Part shown: in pieces, positions 25,677 to 35,560 of the stretch
How the letters are laid out: every line of letters starts with the position of its first letter
How positions within the stretch are numbered: the first letter of the stretch is position 1
Source of the DNA: Acetobacter okinawensis
GTDB taxonomy: Bacteria > Pseudomonadota > Alphaproteobacteria > Acetobacterales > Acetobacteraceae
Length of the DNA stretch: 64,000 nt
Reading direction: 5' to 3'
Assembly: GCF_002153655.1 (NCBI RefSeq)
Contig: NZ_JOPJ01000001.1
Location: 62,001-126,000, forward strand
Translations under genes and position numbers: made by a program
Notes under the pieces: generated by a model
Told to the model about the DNA's origin: nothing
Database searches by the model: none
What the model saw: only the letters and a program-made list of their open reading frames with translations

Positions 25677-25703
25677 CATACAGCCGCAGGCTGGCATGAC
25701 CGA

Positions 25704-27089
25704 CTAGTCCGGCAGGTACAGCCTGACCCGCAGCCCGCCTTCGGGCGCACTTTCCAGCTCCATTTCCCCCCCATGCGCACGCACAATATCGCGCGCAATG
25801 GTCAAGCCCAGACCTGTGCCGCCACCGTGCCCGCTTTCAAACGCACGCAGCACCTTTGCCCGCCGCTCCGGTGGAATACCCGGCCCGTTATCATCCACCA
25901 CAATGCTCACCCCACCCGCCACAGCGCGTGCGCTCAGCACAACACTGGCGCCATGCCTGCGGGCATTGTCGAACAGGTTCCCCAGCGCACGGCGCATGGC
26001 ATCCGGGCGCATGTGCGCAAAGAGCCCCGGCTCCACCACCACGGCGCGCACATGCACATTGGCACGGCGCGCGGCGGACACCACATCTTCCAGAAAAGGC
26101 TGCACCTCAACGCGCTGCACACTCTCCGACCCCTCTCCACGGGCAAAGGCGAGGTAGCTGTCAATCATATGTTCCATTTCGGCAATATCGCCGATCATCT
26201 CATTCAGGTCCTGGGTCATGACTTCGGCACAGACCGCTCCTTCCCGCGGCATCATGGCCAGAGAGAGCCTCAAGCGGGTCAGCGGGGTACGCAGATCGTG
26301 CGAAACACCCGCCAGAACGCCCGTACGTTGCCCGACAAAGCGGGTAATCCTGTCCTGCATGCGGTTAAAGGCCACAGCGGCTTTACGCACCTCCTGCGCG
26401 CCTGCGGGGCGTATGGGGCCAATGTCGCGCCCCATACCAAACTGCTCCGCCGCCAGAGCCAACTGCCGGATGGCCCGCACCTGATTGCGCATGAACAGCC
26501 CTGCAATGGTAAACAGCAACAGGGTACTGCCCACGGTCCATGCGACAAACAGCCATATCTGCCCCATATCCAGCCGTTTACGCGGTGTATCAATCTCCAG
26601 CACCCCATCGGGTAACTGAATGTAAATGCGCACCGTGTGGTGGAAATGCCGCCAGCTGATAAAAAACGGGTAGCTGATTGCCTGACTAAGGGAGCGCACG
26701 AGGTCATCATCCATCGGGCCCAGAACATGCGTGGACCCTACGCGGGAGAGTTTTTCCCCCGGCCGCCATATCTCTATGAGTTGCAACTGTTCACGCGCCT
26801 GCGCGACAAACCATTCCTTGTCCGCCGGATTTTTCAACCGTTCCAGCGCGTTAAGGGAGAGTACGATTTCTGCCGTAACCGAACTGGTCAACCGCCGGGA
26901 CACAACCCTGAGAAAATTACCGTAATACAGCTCAAGCGCTATGCCCTGCGTGATCAGCAGCGGAAAAAGAACAATCAGCAAAGACCGTCCCAGCAGAGAG
27001 CGCGGCAGCACACGCCTGACCGATTTTTCCACCCGGAGCGCACGCCACCGCTCCCGCGGAAAAAGGCGGAACCCCCTGCGCTTGCCCAT
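25704..27089 (-). CDS. EnvZ-type sensor histidine kinase
   Basis: A 461-residue inner-membrane sensor kinase. It has two membrane segments (about 33-53 and 178-199) enclosing a periplasmic domain of about 120 residues. A HAMP region follows (about 200-252), then the H-box GVSHDLRTPLTRLRLSLAMMP with phosphorylated His264. The ATP-binding domain has NLFDNARRHG, DNGPGIPP and GGTGLGLTIARDIVRAHGG. It follows the response-regulator gene by six bases and is the last gene of the def-coq9-petP-petR operon. The periplasmic signal it senses is unknown. Confidence 0.93.
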   Translation of the reverse strand: MGKRRGFRLFPRERWRALRVEKSVRRVLPRSLLGRSLLIVLFPLLITQGIALELYYGNFLRVVSRRLTSSVTAEIVLSLNALERLKNPADKEWFVAQAREQLQLIEIWRPGEKLSRVGSTHVLGPMDDDLVRSLSQAISYPFFISWRHFHHTVRIYIQLPDGVLEIDTPRKRLDMGQIWLFVAWTVGSTLLLFTIAGLFMRNQVRAIRQLALAAEQFGMGRDIGPIRPAGAQEVRKAAVAFNRMQDRITRFVGQRTGVLAGVSHDLRTPLTRLRLSLAMMPREGAVCAEVMTQDLNEMIGDIAEMEHMIDSYLAFARGEGSESVQRVEVQPFLEDVVSAARRANVHVRAVVVEPGLFAHMRPDAMRRALGNLFDNARRHGASVVLSARAVAGGVSIVVDDNGPGIPPERRAKVLRAFESGHGGGTGLGLTIARDIVRAHGGEMELESAPEGGLRVRLYLPD

Positions 27090-27095
27090 ACTGGC

Positions 27096-27818
27096 CTAAA
27101 GCCCCGGCTTGAGCACGTAACCCCGCCCACGCACCGTATGCAAAAAACGCGGCTCACGCGGGTCGGGTTCTATGCAGCGGCGCAGGCGCGTAACCTGCAC
27201 ATCTACCGCGCGCTCGCCAATTTCGGTCATATCCAAAGCTTTGGCTATGTCTTCACGCGTGAAGGTTTCGTTCGGTTTGCGTGCCAGCACACACAGCAGA
27301 GCCGCCTCTCCACCAGTCAGGTGGATATTGCCCGCAGGCCCACTAAGCAGCAGCCTTACGGGGTCAAATTCCTTGTCACCCAGCCGGACAATACGCAGGT
27401 TATCCGTCGGCGGCGGGGGCTGGTGCCGCCTAAGGTGCGCCTTGAGCCGCAACAAAAGCTCCCGTGGCTCAAACGGCTTGCCCAGATAATCATCCGCGCC
27501 CGCCTCCAGCCCGGTAATCCGGTCCTCTGGCTCGCCCCGTGCGGTCAGGAGCAAAATGGGCAGGTCCTGCCCGGACTCGCGCAGCGCACGGGTCAGCTCC
27601 AGCCCGTTCTCCCCGGGCATGGTTACATCCAGCACAAGGGCATCGGGCTGAATCCCCTCCAGCGTATGCCGCGCCTCGGTCGCATTGGCCGCAACACTGA
27701 CCCGGAACCCATGCTCGAACAGATAGCGCTGGAGCAGGCGGCGCAGGCGCGGATCATCATCCACCACCATGACGTGGGATGCGACCTCAGCCTCGGTGCC
27801 GGTTACGTGCTCAGACAT
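27096..27818 (-). CDS. OmpR-type response regulator (PetR-like)
   Basis: A 240-residue two-domain response regulator. The receiver has an acidic pocket at Asp20-22, phosphoacceptor Asp64 (VLDVTMPGENG), Thr92 and Lys114 (YLGKPFEPRELLLRLKAHLRR). The winged-helix DNA-binding domain ends VQVTRLRRCIEPDPREPRFLHTVRGRGYVL. The ATG at 27818 lies one base after the stop of the MarR-family gene (TGATATG), so translation is likely coupled. The MarR-OmpR pairing matches petP-petR of Rhodobacter capsulatus, which affects cytochrome bc1 genes there. Its cognate kinase is the next gene. Confidence 0.92.
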   Translation of the reverse strand: MSEHVTGTEAEVASHVMVVDDDPRLRRLLQRYLFEHGFRVSVAANATEARHTLEGIQPDALVLDVTMPGENGLELTRALRESGQDLPILLLTARGEPEDRITGLEAGADDYLGKPFEPRELLLRLKAHLRRHQPPPPTDNLRIVRLGDKEFDPVRLLLSGPAGNIHLTGGEAALLCVLARKPNETFTREDIAKALDMTEIGERAVDVQVTRLRRCIEPDPREPRFLHTVRGRGYVLKPGL

Positions 27819-27819
27819 A

Positions 27820-28338
27820 TCAACGCCCTTCCCTTCGTCCTGCGCCCTCTTCACTCAGCAGTTCCCTGCTGTGCTCGGACAACATACCACCTATAACACG
27901 CCGGAACCCTTCCACCGCAGCGCCTCCTGCCTCCCGGTAGGCAGCGACCAGTCTGTGGCGGATAACGGCAAACAGCCGGGCTTCGGCCGCCTTGCCCTCG
28001 GGGCTCAAGCACAGAAGCTTCTGCCGCCTGTCCTGCCGCCCCACGCTGCTCTGGAGGTAGGCTCGCGCGTCCAGCTCCTGCAATGTGCGGCCAAGACTCT
28101 GCTTGGTCACACCCAGAATGTCCTGCAAACGGCTGACCGGAATACCCGGGCTAAAAGCCAGCACCTGCAACACACGGTAATGCGCGCGGCCCAGACCGTC
28201 CTCCTCCAGCACCGGGGCTACAGCTTCCGCCATATCCCGCGTGGCCAGAAACATGAGCGTTTGCGCCAGTCTCAGGCTTTCTTCGCGCAGAAAAAGCAGG
28301 TCCGTGCCTGCCCGTTCATGAGATGAGGGCATGGCCAT
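27820..28338 (-). CDS. MarR family regulator (PetP-like)
   Basis: A 172-residue MarR-type winged-helix regulator. The DNA-binding part is GRAHYRVLQVLAFSPGIPVSRLQDILGVTKQSLGRTLQEL, then the wing YLQSSVGRQDRRQKLLCLSPEGKA. Its position in front of an OmpR-type regulator and its sequence pattern (GVTKQSLGRTLxxL) are those of PetP. It starts nine bases before coq9 ends upstream and touches petR downstream. The ligand is unknown; it may act with the neighbouring two-component pair. Confidence 0.88.
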   Translation of the reverse strand: MAMPSSHERAGTDLLFLREESLRLAQTLMFLATRDMAEAVAPVLEEDGLGRAHYRVLQVLAFSPGIPVSRLQDILGVTKQSLGRTLQELDARAYLQSSVGRQDRRQKLLCLSPEGKAAEARLFAVIRHRLVAAYREAGGAAVEGFRRVIGGMLSEHSRELLSEEGAGRREGR

Positions 28339-28346
28339 GACGGTGT

Positions 28347-29012
28347 CTATCCTGCCACGGATTCTGGTTTTGCAGCCGCCCCGCCAAAACGGGCCTTAAG
28401 CCGCCCGATGCGCAGCACATCGGCCAGCCGCCTGTCCACAAATGCTTCCAAACCGGCAGAATCACTCCCCCGGCTCAGCCAGTACAGAAAAACCGAGGCA
28501 TACAGGCCACCCAACGTCAGCCTTTTGCTCACATAGGTCAGGCCCGTCGAATCATCCTGAGCGGCCTGCCATATGGCGTTGACCGTACGCACCCATGACC
28601 GGCGAAAAGCCTTTTGCCCCCGTATGGACATGAACACCGCCATACCCCGCTGCGCGGCAAGCCGCCGCTGCTCATCTGGGGGAAGGCGCAGCAGAATGGC
28701 CTGCCGGACCCTCTGGCTCAGTCTGGGCTCAAATGTGTCCTGCATGGCTTCAAGCATGGTGCGGTCACACAGGTCGGACCATGCCTCCACCACTTCCACC
28801 ACCCCTGCGGGGAACAGAAGGTCTGCATTCGGCCCGGCTACGGACCGGAGTGTGTGCATACTCCACCCGCACTCCCCCGCAACGGCCGCAAGCTTGCGCA
28901 ACGCCTGGTCGCGTTCTGCATCCCGCTCCATGGGGGTGGGCATAACGCCCACAGCCAGTGTGGCCACCGCCAGAGAAAGTGTCTGTTCCAGTTTTCCCGG
29001 CAGTGCGCTCAT
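28347..29012 (-). CDS. COQ9 family protein
   Basis: A 221-residue COQ9-type protein. In mitochondria COQ9 binds lipid and presents substrate to the ubiquinone hydroxylase COQ7. Typical blocks are [20 protein letters not shown] near the N-terminus and the central [13 protein letters not shown]. The C-terminal [32 protein letters not shown] segment is the best-conserved part of the family. Its start overlaps the def stop by four bases. A coq9 gene near and divergent from rpsU is a recurrent alphaproteobacterial arrangement. It likely supports ubiquinone synthesis, as does ubiA elsewhere in the window. Confidence 0.9.
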   Translation of the reverse strand: MSALPGKLEQTLSLAVATLAVGVMPTPMERDAERDQALRKLAAVAGECGWSMHTLRSVAGPNADLLFPAGVVEVVEAWSDLCDRTMLEAMQDTFEPRLSQRVRQAILLRLPPDEQRRLAAQRGMAVFMSIRGQKAFRRSWVRTVNAIWQAAQDDSTGLTYVSKRLTLGGLYASVFLYWLSRGSDSAGLEAFVDRRLADVLRIGRLKARFGGAAAKPESVAG

Positions 29013-29539
29013 GCTTTTACCCCATACCGTGTGATTTCCGCCTCAAAACCAAAGCGGGCCATATCCGTCATACGCATGGGATAGAGGATTCCGTCCAGAT
29101 GATCCATTTCATGCTGCATGACATTGGCGCAAAAGCCGGAAGCCACACCTTCCACCCGCGCGCCATGCTCATCCCACCCGCTATAGCGCACACGGCGGTA
29201 ACGCGGGACCTCCCCCCTAAAACCGGGAATGGACAGGCATCCCTCCAGCCGTGGCATCATCTCCGTGCCATCGGGCGCGATCGTGGGGTTTATCAGCACC
29301 TGTACGGGGCGGGGCGGGTCATCCTCCCCCTCACTGCGCGCTGGTGGAACCGAGTAGAGGAATATCCGCAAAGGCACATAGACCTGCGGGGCGGCAAGCC
29401 CCACACCCCCGCTCTGGGTCAGGGTTTCGCGCATGTTCTGCAACAGATCCCTGATCTGCGGTGTGTTCATATCTTCCACCTCAGCCGCGCGCTGCAACAG
29501 AACCGGATGGCCCATACGGGCAATGGCAAGAACCGACAT
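29009..29539 (-). CDS. def: Peptide deformylase
   Basis: Metal-dependent enzyme that removes the formyl group from nascent proteins. All three motifs are present: GVGLAAPQ (45-52), EGCLS with metal ligand Cys101, and QHEMDHLDG with ligands His143 and His147 and catalytic Glu144. The ATG at 29539 gives 176 residues and the family start [14 protein letters not shown]; a longer in-frame start at 29584 adds residues without similarity. It is the first gene of the operon with coq9 and the PetP/PetR/kinase genes. There is no neighbouring fmt. Confidence 0.95.
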   Translation of the reverse strand: MSVLAIARMGHPVLLQRAAEVEDMNTPQIRDLLQNMRETLTQSGGVGLAAPQVYVPLRIFLYSVPPARSEGEDDPPRPVQVLINPTIAPDGTEMMPRLEGCLSIPGFRGEVPRYRRVRYSGWDEHGARVEGVASGFCANVMQHEMDHLDGILYPMRMTDMARFGFEAEITRYGVKA

Positions 29540-29755
29540 GCTGTTTGTTGTCCTGTTTTTATGCACAACCACAATAAAACACACGGAAGTGCGGTTCTGA
29601 TACGCAAGAACGAATTGTATCTTGTCTTAAGGCCGTGTTATAGAAACCGCCAACAGTGGAATCGGCAGCCCGGAAGGGTAACGCGGATCTCCTTCCATAA
29701 TGGCTTCCCAAAAACCGGGTTACCGGATTTTTTTGAAACAGGGGTTAGTGACCAA

Positions 29756-29959
29756 GTGCACGTTCTAGTCCGTGACAACAATGTCGATCAGGCTCTTAAA
29801 GCGCTCAAGAAAAAAATGCAGCGCGAAGGCATCTTCCGTGAAATGAAACTGCGTCGGCACTTTGAAAAGCCGTCCGAACGCAAAGCGCGTGAAGCGGCTG
29901 AAGCCGTGCGTCGCGCACGCAAAATGGAACGGAAGCGTCTGGAACGCGAAGGCTTCTAA
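29756..29959 (+). CDS. rpsU: 30S ribosomal protein S21
   Basis: Small basic protein of the 30S subunit involved in initiation. The 67-residue sequence has the family core [20 protein letters not shown] and a basic tail ending KRLEREGF. The start is a GTG at 29756, the only codon that gives the standard S21 N-terminus; no suitable ATG exists. The gene is divergent from def, with about 215 bases between them, and ends at a terminator. Confidence 0.95.
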   Translation: MHVLVRDNNVDQALKALKKKMQREGIFREMKLRRHFEKPSERKAREAAEAVRRARKMERKRLEREGF

Positions 29960-29985
29960 TTCAGCCTCCTCCTGTTTTGCAGACA

Positions 29986-30023
29986 TAAAAGGTCGGTCGC
30001 CCGCTGGGTACCGGCCTTTTTGT
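29986..30023 (+). terminator. Rho-independent terminator after rpsU
   Basis: Stem AAGGTCGGT / ACCGGCCTT with one G-T pair, followed by TTTTTG. Confidence 0.8.
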
Positions 30024-30068
30024 TTGCCCATACCTCCCCTGCCCCACAGCTTTTGTTGCAGCAAGCAT

Positions 30069-30108
30069 TAAAAAAGCCGCCACACAATGCTGTGGGCGAC
30101 TTTTTTGG
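30069..30108 (-). terminator. Terminator after leuB
   Basis: Hairpin with GC core (GCCGCCACA / TGTGGGCGAC, one mismatch) flanked by A6 and T6 runs, about 20 bases beyond the leuB stop on the minus strand. It can also work toward the plus side. Confidence 0.78.
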
Positions 30109-30126
30109 AACAGTATTTTACCCGTT

Positions 30127-31251
30127 CTAGCTGGCCTGAAGTTTGTCCAGCTCACGCACAATGGCTTCGCCCATAACGGACGTGCCAACGCGGGCCATCC
30201 CTTCGGCCATAATGTCTGCCGTACGCAGGCCACTGGCCAGCACGTTGGAGACGGCCTGCTCGATCATATCCGCCTCGGCCTGCATGTTCAGCGAATAACG
30301 CAGCAGCATGGCAAAGGAGAGAATCTGCGCAATCGGGTTGGCAATGCCTTGGCCTGCAATATCTGGCGCACTGCCATGGATTGGCTCATACAGCGCCGGG
30401 CGGCGACCATCGGCCTGCTCTGCCCCCAGTGTGGCGGAAGGCAGCATGCCAAGGCTACCTGTGAGCATGGAGGCAAGGTCGGACAGAATGTCCCCAAACA
30501 GGTTGCCCGTTACCAGCACGTCAAACTGGCGCGGGTTGCGCACCAGCTGCATGGCGCAATTGTCGGCCAGCATGTGGGAGAGTTCCACATCGGCGAACTC
30601 GCGGGCGTGCACATCGGTCACGACCTCTTTCCACAGCAGCCCGCTTTCCATCACGTTGCATTTTTCTACCGAGCAGACGCGGTTGTCGCGCTTGCGGGCC
30701 AGATCGAATGCAACGCGGGCAACGCGCTGGATTTCCGAGGTGGTGTATACTTCGGTATTGATGCCACGCTTGGAACCATCGGGCAGGGTTTCAATCCCAC
30801 GCGGGTTGCCAAAGTAGATGCCCCCTACCGTCTCACGCACGATCATAATGTCCAGACCGCGCACAACATCGGGCTTGAGCGTGCTGCTGTCCACCAGTGC
30901 GTCAAACACCTTGGCGGGGCGCAGGTTGGCAAACAGCCCCAGTTCCTGCCGCAGTTTGAGAATGGCCACCTCGGGGCGCTTGTCAAAACCGACATGCCCC
31001 CATTTGGGGTCCCCCACCGAGCCAAACAGCACGGCGTCTGCCGCCCATGCTTTTTCAATCACTTCATCACGGATAGGCACGCCGTATTCGGCCAGAGACG
31101 CACCGCCCACCAGATCTTCGGTCAGTTCAAACGTCAGGCCACGATTTTTTTCCAGCCATGCAATAATCCGGCCGACTTCGCGCACAACTTCGGGGCCGAT
31201 GCCGTCTCCGGGCAGGACAAGAAGTTTAACGGGCTGCTTGGGGTCTGTCAT
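30127..31251 (-). CDS. leuB: 3-isopropylmalate dehydrogenase
   Basis: NAD-dependent oxidative decarboxylation of 3-isopropylmalate in leucine synthesis. Visible features are [17 protein letters not shown] at the start, [16 protein letters not shown], the [13 protein letters not shown] region and the dehydrogenase signature [24 protein letters not shown]. The 374-residue length is the bacterial norm. It is third in the leuC-leuD-leuB run (23 bases after leuD), so the last two leucine-specific conversions are encoded together; leuA is not in the window. Confidence 0.97.
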   Translation of the reverse strand: MTDPKQPVKLLVLPGDGIGPEVVREVGRIIAWLEKNRGLTFELTEDLVGGASLAEYGVPIRDEVIEKAWAADAVLFGSVGDPKWGHVGFDKRPEVAILKLRQELGLFANLRPAKVFDALVDSSTLKPDVVRGLDIMIVRETVGGIYFGNPRGIETLPDGSKRGINTEVYTTSEIQRVARVAFDLARKRDNRVCSVEKCNVMESGLLWKEVVTDVHAREFADVELSHMLADNCAMQLVRNPRQFDVLVTGNLFGDILSDLASMLTGSLGMLPSATLGAEQADGRRPALYEPIHGSAPDIAGQGIANPIAQILSFAMLLRYSLNMQAEADMIEQAVSNVLASGLRTADIMAEGMARVGTSVMGEAIVRELDKLQAS

Positions 31252-31274
31252 AGCGGTGCTCCGTATGGGTCTGT

Positions 31275-31898
31275 TCAGTCAAAATGAATGGTCGGCAGCC
31301 AGGACTTGTCCTGATCGAGCCGTTTTTCAAACGTCGCAATACTGGCTTCATGGTTCAGGGTCTGGCCAATATCATCCAGCCCTTCGAGCAGCAGGTGCTT
31401 GCGGAAGGCGTCAATCTCAAACGGGACTTCCTCCCCATCCGGGCGAATGACCACCTGACGCGGCAGGTCCACCGTAAGGCGCGCGTTGCTGCCCATCTGG
31501 GCATCGCCCATCAGCTCATCGCAGACCTCCCGCGGGAGACGAATGGGCAGGATGCCGTTCTTGAAGCAGTTGTTAAAGAAAATATCGGCAAAAGACGGCG
31601 CAATCACGCAGCGGATGCCAAAATCAAGCAACGCCCACGGCGCATGCTCGCGCGAGGAGCCACACCCCAGATTGTCGTACGTGACCAGAATCTCGGCTTT
31701 GCGCCAAGGCTGCTGGTTGAGCACAAAGTCCGGGTTTTCCGTGCCATCGGGCAGGTAGCGCATGGCGTCAAACGCATGCTTGCCAAGGCCCGTGCGCTGG
31801 GTGGTTTTTAAAAACCGGGCAGGAATAATCTTGTCCGTATCAATATTGGCTTCCGGCAGAGCCGCAGCAACAGCAGACAGCGTGACAAACTTTTCCAT
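31275..31898 (-). CDS. leuD: 3-isopropylmalate dehydratase small subunit
   Basis: Small subunit (swivel domain) of isopropylmalate isomerase. The 207-residue protein from the ATG at 31898 begins [29 protein letters not shown], including the conserved NIDTDxIIPxxF motif, then the substrate-loop [13 protein letters not shown]. An in-frame ATG 30 bases upstream lies inside leuC and is not needed. The start overlaps the leuC stop (TAATG). Confidence 0.97.
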   Translation of the reverse strand: MEKFVTLSAVAAALPEANIDTDKIIPARFLKTTQRTGLGKHAFDAMRYLPDGTENPDFVLNQQPWRKAEILVTYDNLGCGSSREHAPWALLDFGIRCVIAPSFADIFFNNCFKNGILPIRLPREVCDELMGDAQMGSNARLTVDLPRQVVIRPDGEEVPFEIDAFRKHLLLEGLDDIGQTLNHEASIATFEKRLDQDKSWLPTIHFD

Positions 31899-33301
31899 TA
31901 TGCCAACTCCCTCACATCGGTCAGGCAACCCGTGACTGCGGCAGCCGCAGCCATGGCGGGGGAGAGCAGATGCGTGCGTCCACCCGGCCCCTGCCGCCCT
32001 TCAAAATTACGGTTGGAGGTGGATGCGCAACGCTGGCCGGGGGTCAGGCGGTCAGGGTTCATGCCAAGGCACATGGAGCACCCGGCCTCCCGCCATTCAA
32101 ACCCCGCATCCAGAAAAATACGGTCCAGCCCTTCTTCCTCGGCCTGACGTTTGACGTTGCCCGAACCGGGAACGATCATGGCGCGCACACCCGGAGCAAC
32201 CTTGCGCCCTGCGGCAATCTGGGCCGCCATGCGCAGGTCTTCTATCCGGCTGTTGGTGCAGGAACCGATGAACACCACATCCACAGGGGTGCCAGCAATT
32301 TTTTGCCCGGCCTTAAGCCCCATGTAGTCAAGCATGCGCTGCATCTGGGCTTTTACAGCCTCGTCCGTTTCCTGCGCAGGGTCGGGCACAGTATCGGTAA
32401 TGGCCAGAACCGTCTCGGGGCTGGTGCCCCATGTCAGGGTTGGGCCAATGTCTTCTGCCCGCAGGGTCACTTCACGGTCAAAATGCGCGCCCTCGTCAGA
32501 TGCAAGGGTCTTCCAGTATGCCACAGCCTGATCAAAGGCCTCGCCCTTGGGGGCGAAGGGGCGGTTGCGCACGTATTCAAACGTGGTCTCATCCGGGGCC
32601 ACCAGACCTGCGCGGGCTCCGGCCTCGATCGCCATGTTGCAGATGGTCATGCGGCCTGCCATGTCCAGCCCGCGAATGGCCGAACCGGCAAATTCTATAA
32701 CGTGGCCCGTGCCACCAGCCGTGCCAATATGGCCGATAATGGCCAGCATGATGTCCTTGGCCGAAACGCCTGCACCGGGCGTGCCTTCCACGTTTACGCG
32801 CATGTTCTTGGCCGGGCGTTGCAGAATGGTCTGCGTTGCCATGACATGCTCGACCTCGGACGTGCCGATGCCAAATGCCAAAGACCCAAGTGCGCCATGC
32901 GTGGAGGTATGCGAGTCACCGCACACAATGGTCATCCCCGGCAGGGAAATGCCCTGCTCCGGCCCAACCACATGCACAATGCCCTGATTGGAAGACAGGA
33001 GCGGAAAATAAGGAACACCAAATTCCTTCACATTGCGTTCGAGCGTTTCGATCTGGTTGCGGCTTTCCGCTTCCTCAATCGGCTGGCTCCGGTCGGATGT
33101 GGGCACGTTATGGTCCACAACGGCCACGGTCCGCTCCGGGTGACGCAGTTTGCGCCCGGCCAGACGCAGGCCCTCAAACGCCTGTGGGCTGGTGACCTCA
33201 TGGACAAGGTGCCGGTCGATATAAAGAATGGAGGTGCCGTCCGGAAGGGTTTCCACGACATGATCGTCCCAGATCTTGTCGAACAACGTACGCGCAGCCA
33301 T
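31898..33301 (-). CDS. leuC: 3-isopropylmalate dehydratase large subunit
   Basis: Aconitase-type large subunit with a [4Fe-4S] cluster; isomerises 2- to 3-isopropylmalate with LeuD. Cluster cysteines lie in [13 protein letters not shown] and in [43 protein letters not shown] is the aconitase signature. The ATG at 33301 has a strong GGAGG ribosome site and gives 467 residues; a longer frame from 33355 is unlikely. It is the first gene of leuCDB, 70 bases past a terminator that separates it from rplS. Confidence 0.97.
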   Translation of the reverse strand: MAARTLFDKIWDDHVVETLPDGTSILYIDRHLVHEVTSPQAFEGLRLAGRKLRHPERTVAVVDHNVPTSDRSQPIEEAESRNQIETLERNVKEFGVPYFPLLSSNQGIVHVVGPEQGISLPGMTIVCGDSHTSTHGALGSLAFGIGTSEVEHVMATQTILQRPAKNMRVNVEGTPGAGVSAKDIMLAIIGHIGTAGGTGHVIEFAGSAIRGLDMAGRMTICNMAIEAGARAGLVAPDETTFEYVRNRPFAPKGEAFDQAVAYWKTLASDEGAHFDREVTLRAEDIGPTLTWGTSPETVLAITDTVPDPAQETDEAVKAQMQRMLDYMGLKAGQKIAGTPVDVVFIGSCTNSRIEDLRMAAQIAAGRKVAPGVRAMIVPGSGNVKRQAEEEGLDRIFLDAGFEWREAGCSMCLGMNPDRLTPGQRCASTSNRNFEGRQGPGGRTHLLSPAMAAAAAVTGCLTDVRELA

Positions 33302-33376
33302 GCGCATCCTCCTTACCTTTATATCTGTGTCAACAGCACGGAATAGCTGCTGCACACACCCTGTTTTATCACAAAG

Positions 33377-33403
33377 ACCCGACTGGCCACAGACCAGTCG
33401 GGT
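33377..33403 (-). terminator. Hairpin terminator between rplS and leuC
   Basis: Perfect ten-base stem ACCCGACTGG / CCAGTCGGGT with a seven-base loop. On the minus strand it is followed by CTTTGT, a modest T tract. A smaller stem (AAAAGCC / GGCTTTT, 33433-33450) overlaps the rplS stop codon and may add to termination. Confidence 0.65.
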
Positions 33404-33448
33404 TCACACAAGCCATGCCTGGCATCGTGCCCAAAAGCCTTGTGGCTT

Positions 33449-33835
33449 TTAGCCTGCTGCTGCCGGAGCAGCAACGTCACGCGGACGTTCTGCAATACGG
33501 GCAGACTTGCCGCTACGGCCACGCAGGTAGTACAGCTTTGCGCGACGCACTTTACCACGACGCACAACCTTGATTTCGGCCACGGTCGGGGCATACAGCG
33601 GGAACACGCGTTCCACACCTTCGCCGTTGGAAATCTTGCGCACCGTAAAGTTGCTGTTCAGGCCCTTGTTGGAGCGGGCGATCACAACGCCTTCGAATGC
33701 CTGAAGACGAACGCGCTCGCCTTCCTTGACCTGCACGGAAACACGCACGGTGTCACCTGCATCAAAAACGGGCACTGCGCGTGCGGCTGTCAGACGTTCA
33801 ATTTCTGCAGCTTCGTACTGCTGGATAATGTTCAT
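33449..33835 (-). CDS. rplS: 50S ribosomal protein L19
   Basis: Large-subunit ribosomal protein at the 30S/50S interface. The 128-residue protein has [30 protein letters not shown] and the hallmark [23 protein letters not shown]. It is the last gene of the ffh-rpsP-rimM-trmD-rplS operon, 13 bases after trmD. Confidence 0.98.
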   Translation of the reverse strand: MNIIQQYEAAEIERLTAARAVPVFDAGDTVRVSVQVKEGERVRLQAFEGVVIARSNKGLNSNFTVRKISNGEGVERVFPLYAPTVAEIKVVRRGKVRRAKLYYLRGRSGKSARIAERPRDVAAPAAAG

Positions 33836-33848
33836 ATCGGTATCCTTC

Positions 33849-34598
33849 TCAAACCCCTAGGTCTGCCTGTGTGGCCCCGCCCACAGCTTCAGTCCTGTTT
33901 CCATTCTTGCGAGCCAGCCAGGCAGACCACAGATCCGGCCTTCTTTCCCGCGTTGTCTCTTCAGCCTGCGCCTGCCGCCACCGTGCTATGGCGGCATGGT
34001 TGCCCGAAAGCAGAACTTCCGGCACCTCATGCCCATCCCATACGGCCGGACGGGTATAATGTGGGTACTCAAGCAGCCCGTCGGAAAAACTTTCCTCAAC
34101 GCCGCTCTGTTCACTCCCCATTACACCGGGGAGCAGACGCACACACGCATCCAGCAGAACCAGAGCCGCAGTTTCTCCACCCGAGAGGACATAATCCCCG
34201 ATGGAAACCTGCTCGACACCCCGCGCCTGCAAAAAGCGCTCGTCCACTCCTTCAAACCGGCCACACAGCAGCATGACACCCGGCCCTGCCGCATAACGCC
34301 GCACATCGGCCTGCGCTAATGGGCGCCCCCGTGGCGTAAGATATACACGCGGAATGTTGGCACCGGCCTGTGTTGCCGCAAGAGCAGCATCCGCCACATC
34401 CGGGCGAATTACCATACCTGCACCACCACCAAACGGCGTATCATCCACAGCGCGATGGCGGCCCAGACCATGCTCACGCAGGTCTTCGGTACGGCATGAC
34501 CACACCCCGTTCTCCAGCGCACGCCCCGCAAGGGACTGCCCCAAAGGCCCCGGAAACATGTCCGGGAAGAGTGTGACAACGGTTGCCTGCCAACTCAT
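33849..34598 (-). CDS. trmD: tRNA (guanine-N1)-methyltransferase TrmD
   Basis: SPOUT-class enzyme that uses SAM to methylate N1 of G37 in tRNA, preventing +1 frameshifts. Knot motifs [14 protein letters not shown] and [19 protein letters not shown] are present, as is [12 protein letters not shown]. The 249-residue length is typical. The start overlaps the rimM stop by four bases. The host tRNA-Pro(GGG) in this window is one of the usual TrmD substrates. Confidence 0.97.
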   Translation of the reverse strand: MSWQATVVTLFPDMFPGPLGQSLAGRALENGVWSCRTEDLREHGLGRHRAVDDTPFGGGAGMVIRPDVADAALAATQAGANIPRVYLTPRGRPLAQADVRRYAAGPGVMLLCGRFEGVDERFLQARGVEQVSIGDYVLSGGETAALVLLDACVRLLPGVMGSEQSGVEESFSDGLLEYPHYTRPAVWDGHEVPEVLLSGNHAAIARWRQAQAEETTRERRPDLWSAWLARKNGNRTEAVGGATQADLGV

Positions 34599-35134
34599 GC
34601 TGGCACCCCCGTCTGCCGCTTGCCAACGCCACGCCCTTCTTCCCCCGCAATTTCCTCGGGACGAACAATCACAACGCTCCGCTCATCCAGCCGCACTTCC
34701 GGCACGCAGGCCTTGGTGAAGGGGATAAGGGAACCATCGCTCAGTTCAAGGCTGGCACCGGCACCGTAATCATGCACCATGATGACACGCCCCAGAGAAA
34801 GACCTTTTTCGAACGCTTCCATACCGATCAGATCGGCGTGGTAGAATTCTTCTTCCTCTGGCTCAGGCAGGCTGGAGCGCGGCACATACAGGCGGGTATT
34901 CACCAACGCCTGCGCCGCAGTCCGGTCCGCCAGCGGCTTACCATCCGCGTCTTTTATCTCGGCAACGCCATCCGCGCCGCACCAGCGCAGCGACCATGTA
35001 CGACCCTGCGTATCCTGCAGAACCGCATAATCCTCCAGCGCCGCAGCGTCTGCCGCGTAGGAATGCACGCGCACAAGGCCGCGCACTCCATGCGGTTTAC
35101 CTACAACACCAATCAGGATCAGGTCAGGCTGCAT
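34595..35134 (-). CDS. rimM: Ribosome maturation factor RimM
   Basis: Assembly factor of the 30S head that binds S19. The N-terminal RimM domain starts [22 protein letters not shown], and the C-terminal PRC-barrel contains [12 protein letters not shown]...[17 protein letters not shown] and [14 protein letters not shown]. 179 residues. It lies between rpsP and trmD in the standard order. Confidence 0.96.
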   Translation of the reverse strand: MQPDLILIGVVGKPHGVRGLVRVHSYAADAAALEDYAVLQDTQGRTWSLRWCGADGVAEIKDADGKPLADRTAAQALVNTRLYVPRSSLPEPEEEEFYHADLIGMEAFEKGLSLGRVIMVHDYGAGASLELSDGSLIPFTKACVPEVRLDERSVVIVRPEEIAGEEGRGVGKRQTGVPA

Positions 35135-35151
35135 GGCTGATTCGGTTCAGC

Positions 35152-35502
35152 TCAGGCTGCGGCTTCTGCTGCTTTAGCGGCAGCGGCTGCACGTTCCTGT
35201 GCCTTCTTCTTCGGAGCAGACTGCTTGGGCTGCTCGTTGTAGCTCGGCTTGGCGATCAGGCCAGCGTTACCAAGGAAGCGGGCAACACGATCGGTCGGCT
35301 GCGCACCCTGGGAGAGCCAGTGCGTGATCCGCTCGCTGACCAGACGCACGCGTTCAGCATGGTCGGACGGCAGCATCGGGTTGTATGCACCCACTTTTTC
35401 AATAAAGCGGCCATCGCGCGGGCTGTGGCTGTCGGCCACAACAATGTGGTAGTAAGGACGCTTCTTGGCACCAGCGCGGGCAAGACGAATTTTAACACTC
35501 AT
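35152..35502 (-). CDS. rpsP: 30S ribosomal protein S16
   Basis: Small-subunit ribosomal protein. The ATG at 35502 begins [31 protein letters not shown] sequence, the invariant S16 start. The C-terminus is extended by an Ala/Lys-rich tail ([21 protein letters not shown]), common in alphaproteobacteria. 116 residues. The longer frame upstream (to 35604) has no similarity. Confidence 0.97.
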   Translation of the reverse strand: MSVKIRLARAGAKKRPYYHIVVADSHSPRDGRFIEKVGAYNPMLPSDHAERVRLVSERITHWLSQGAQPTDRVARFLGNAGLIAKPSYNEQPKQSAPKKKAQERAAAAAKAAEAAA

Positions 35503-35560
35503 TCGGAATACTCCAGACCGAAAAACAAAACCCGGAAAACTTAGGCAGAAACAGGCCGCA

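Noticed and set aside
31970-33346. 458-codon plus-strand open frame opposite leuC
   Set aside because: Antisense shadow of leuC, which has all its cluster cysteines.
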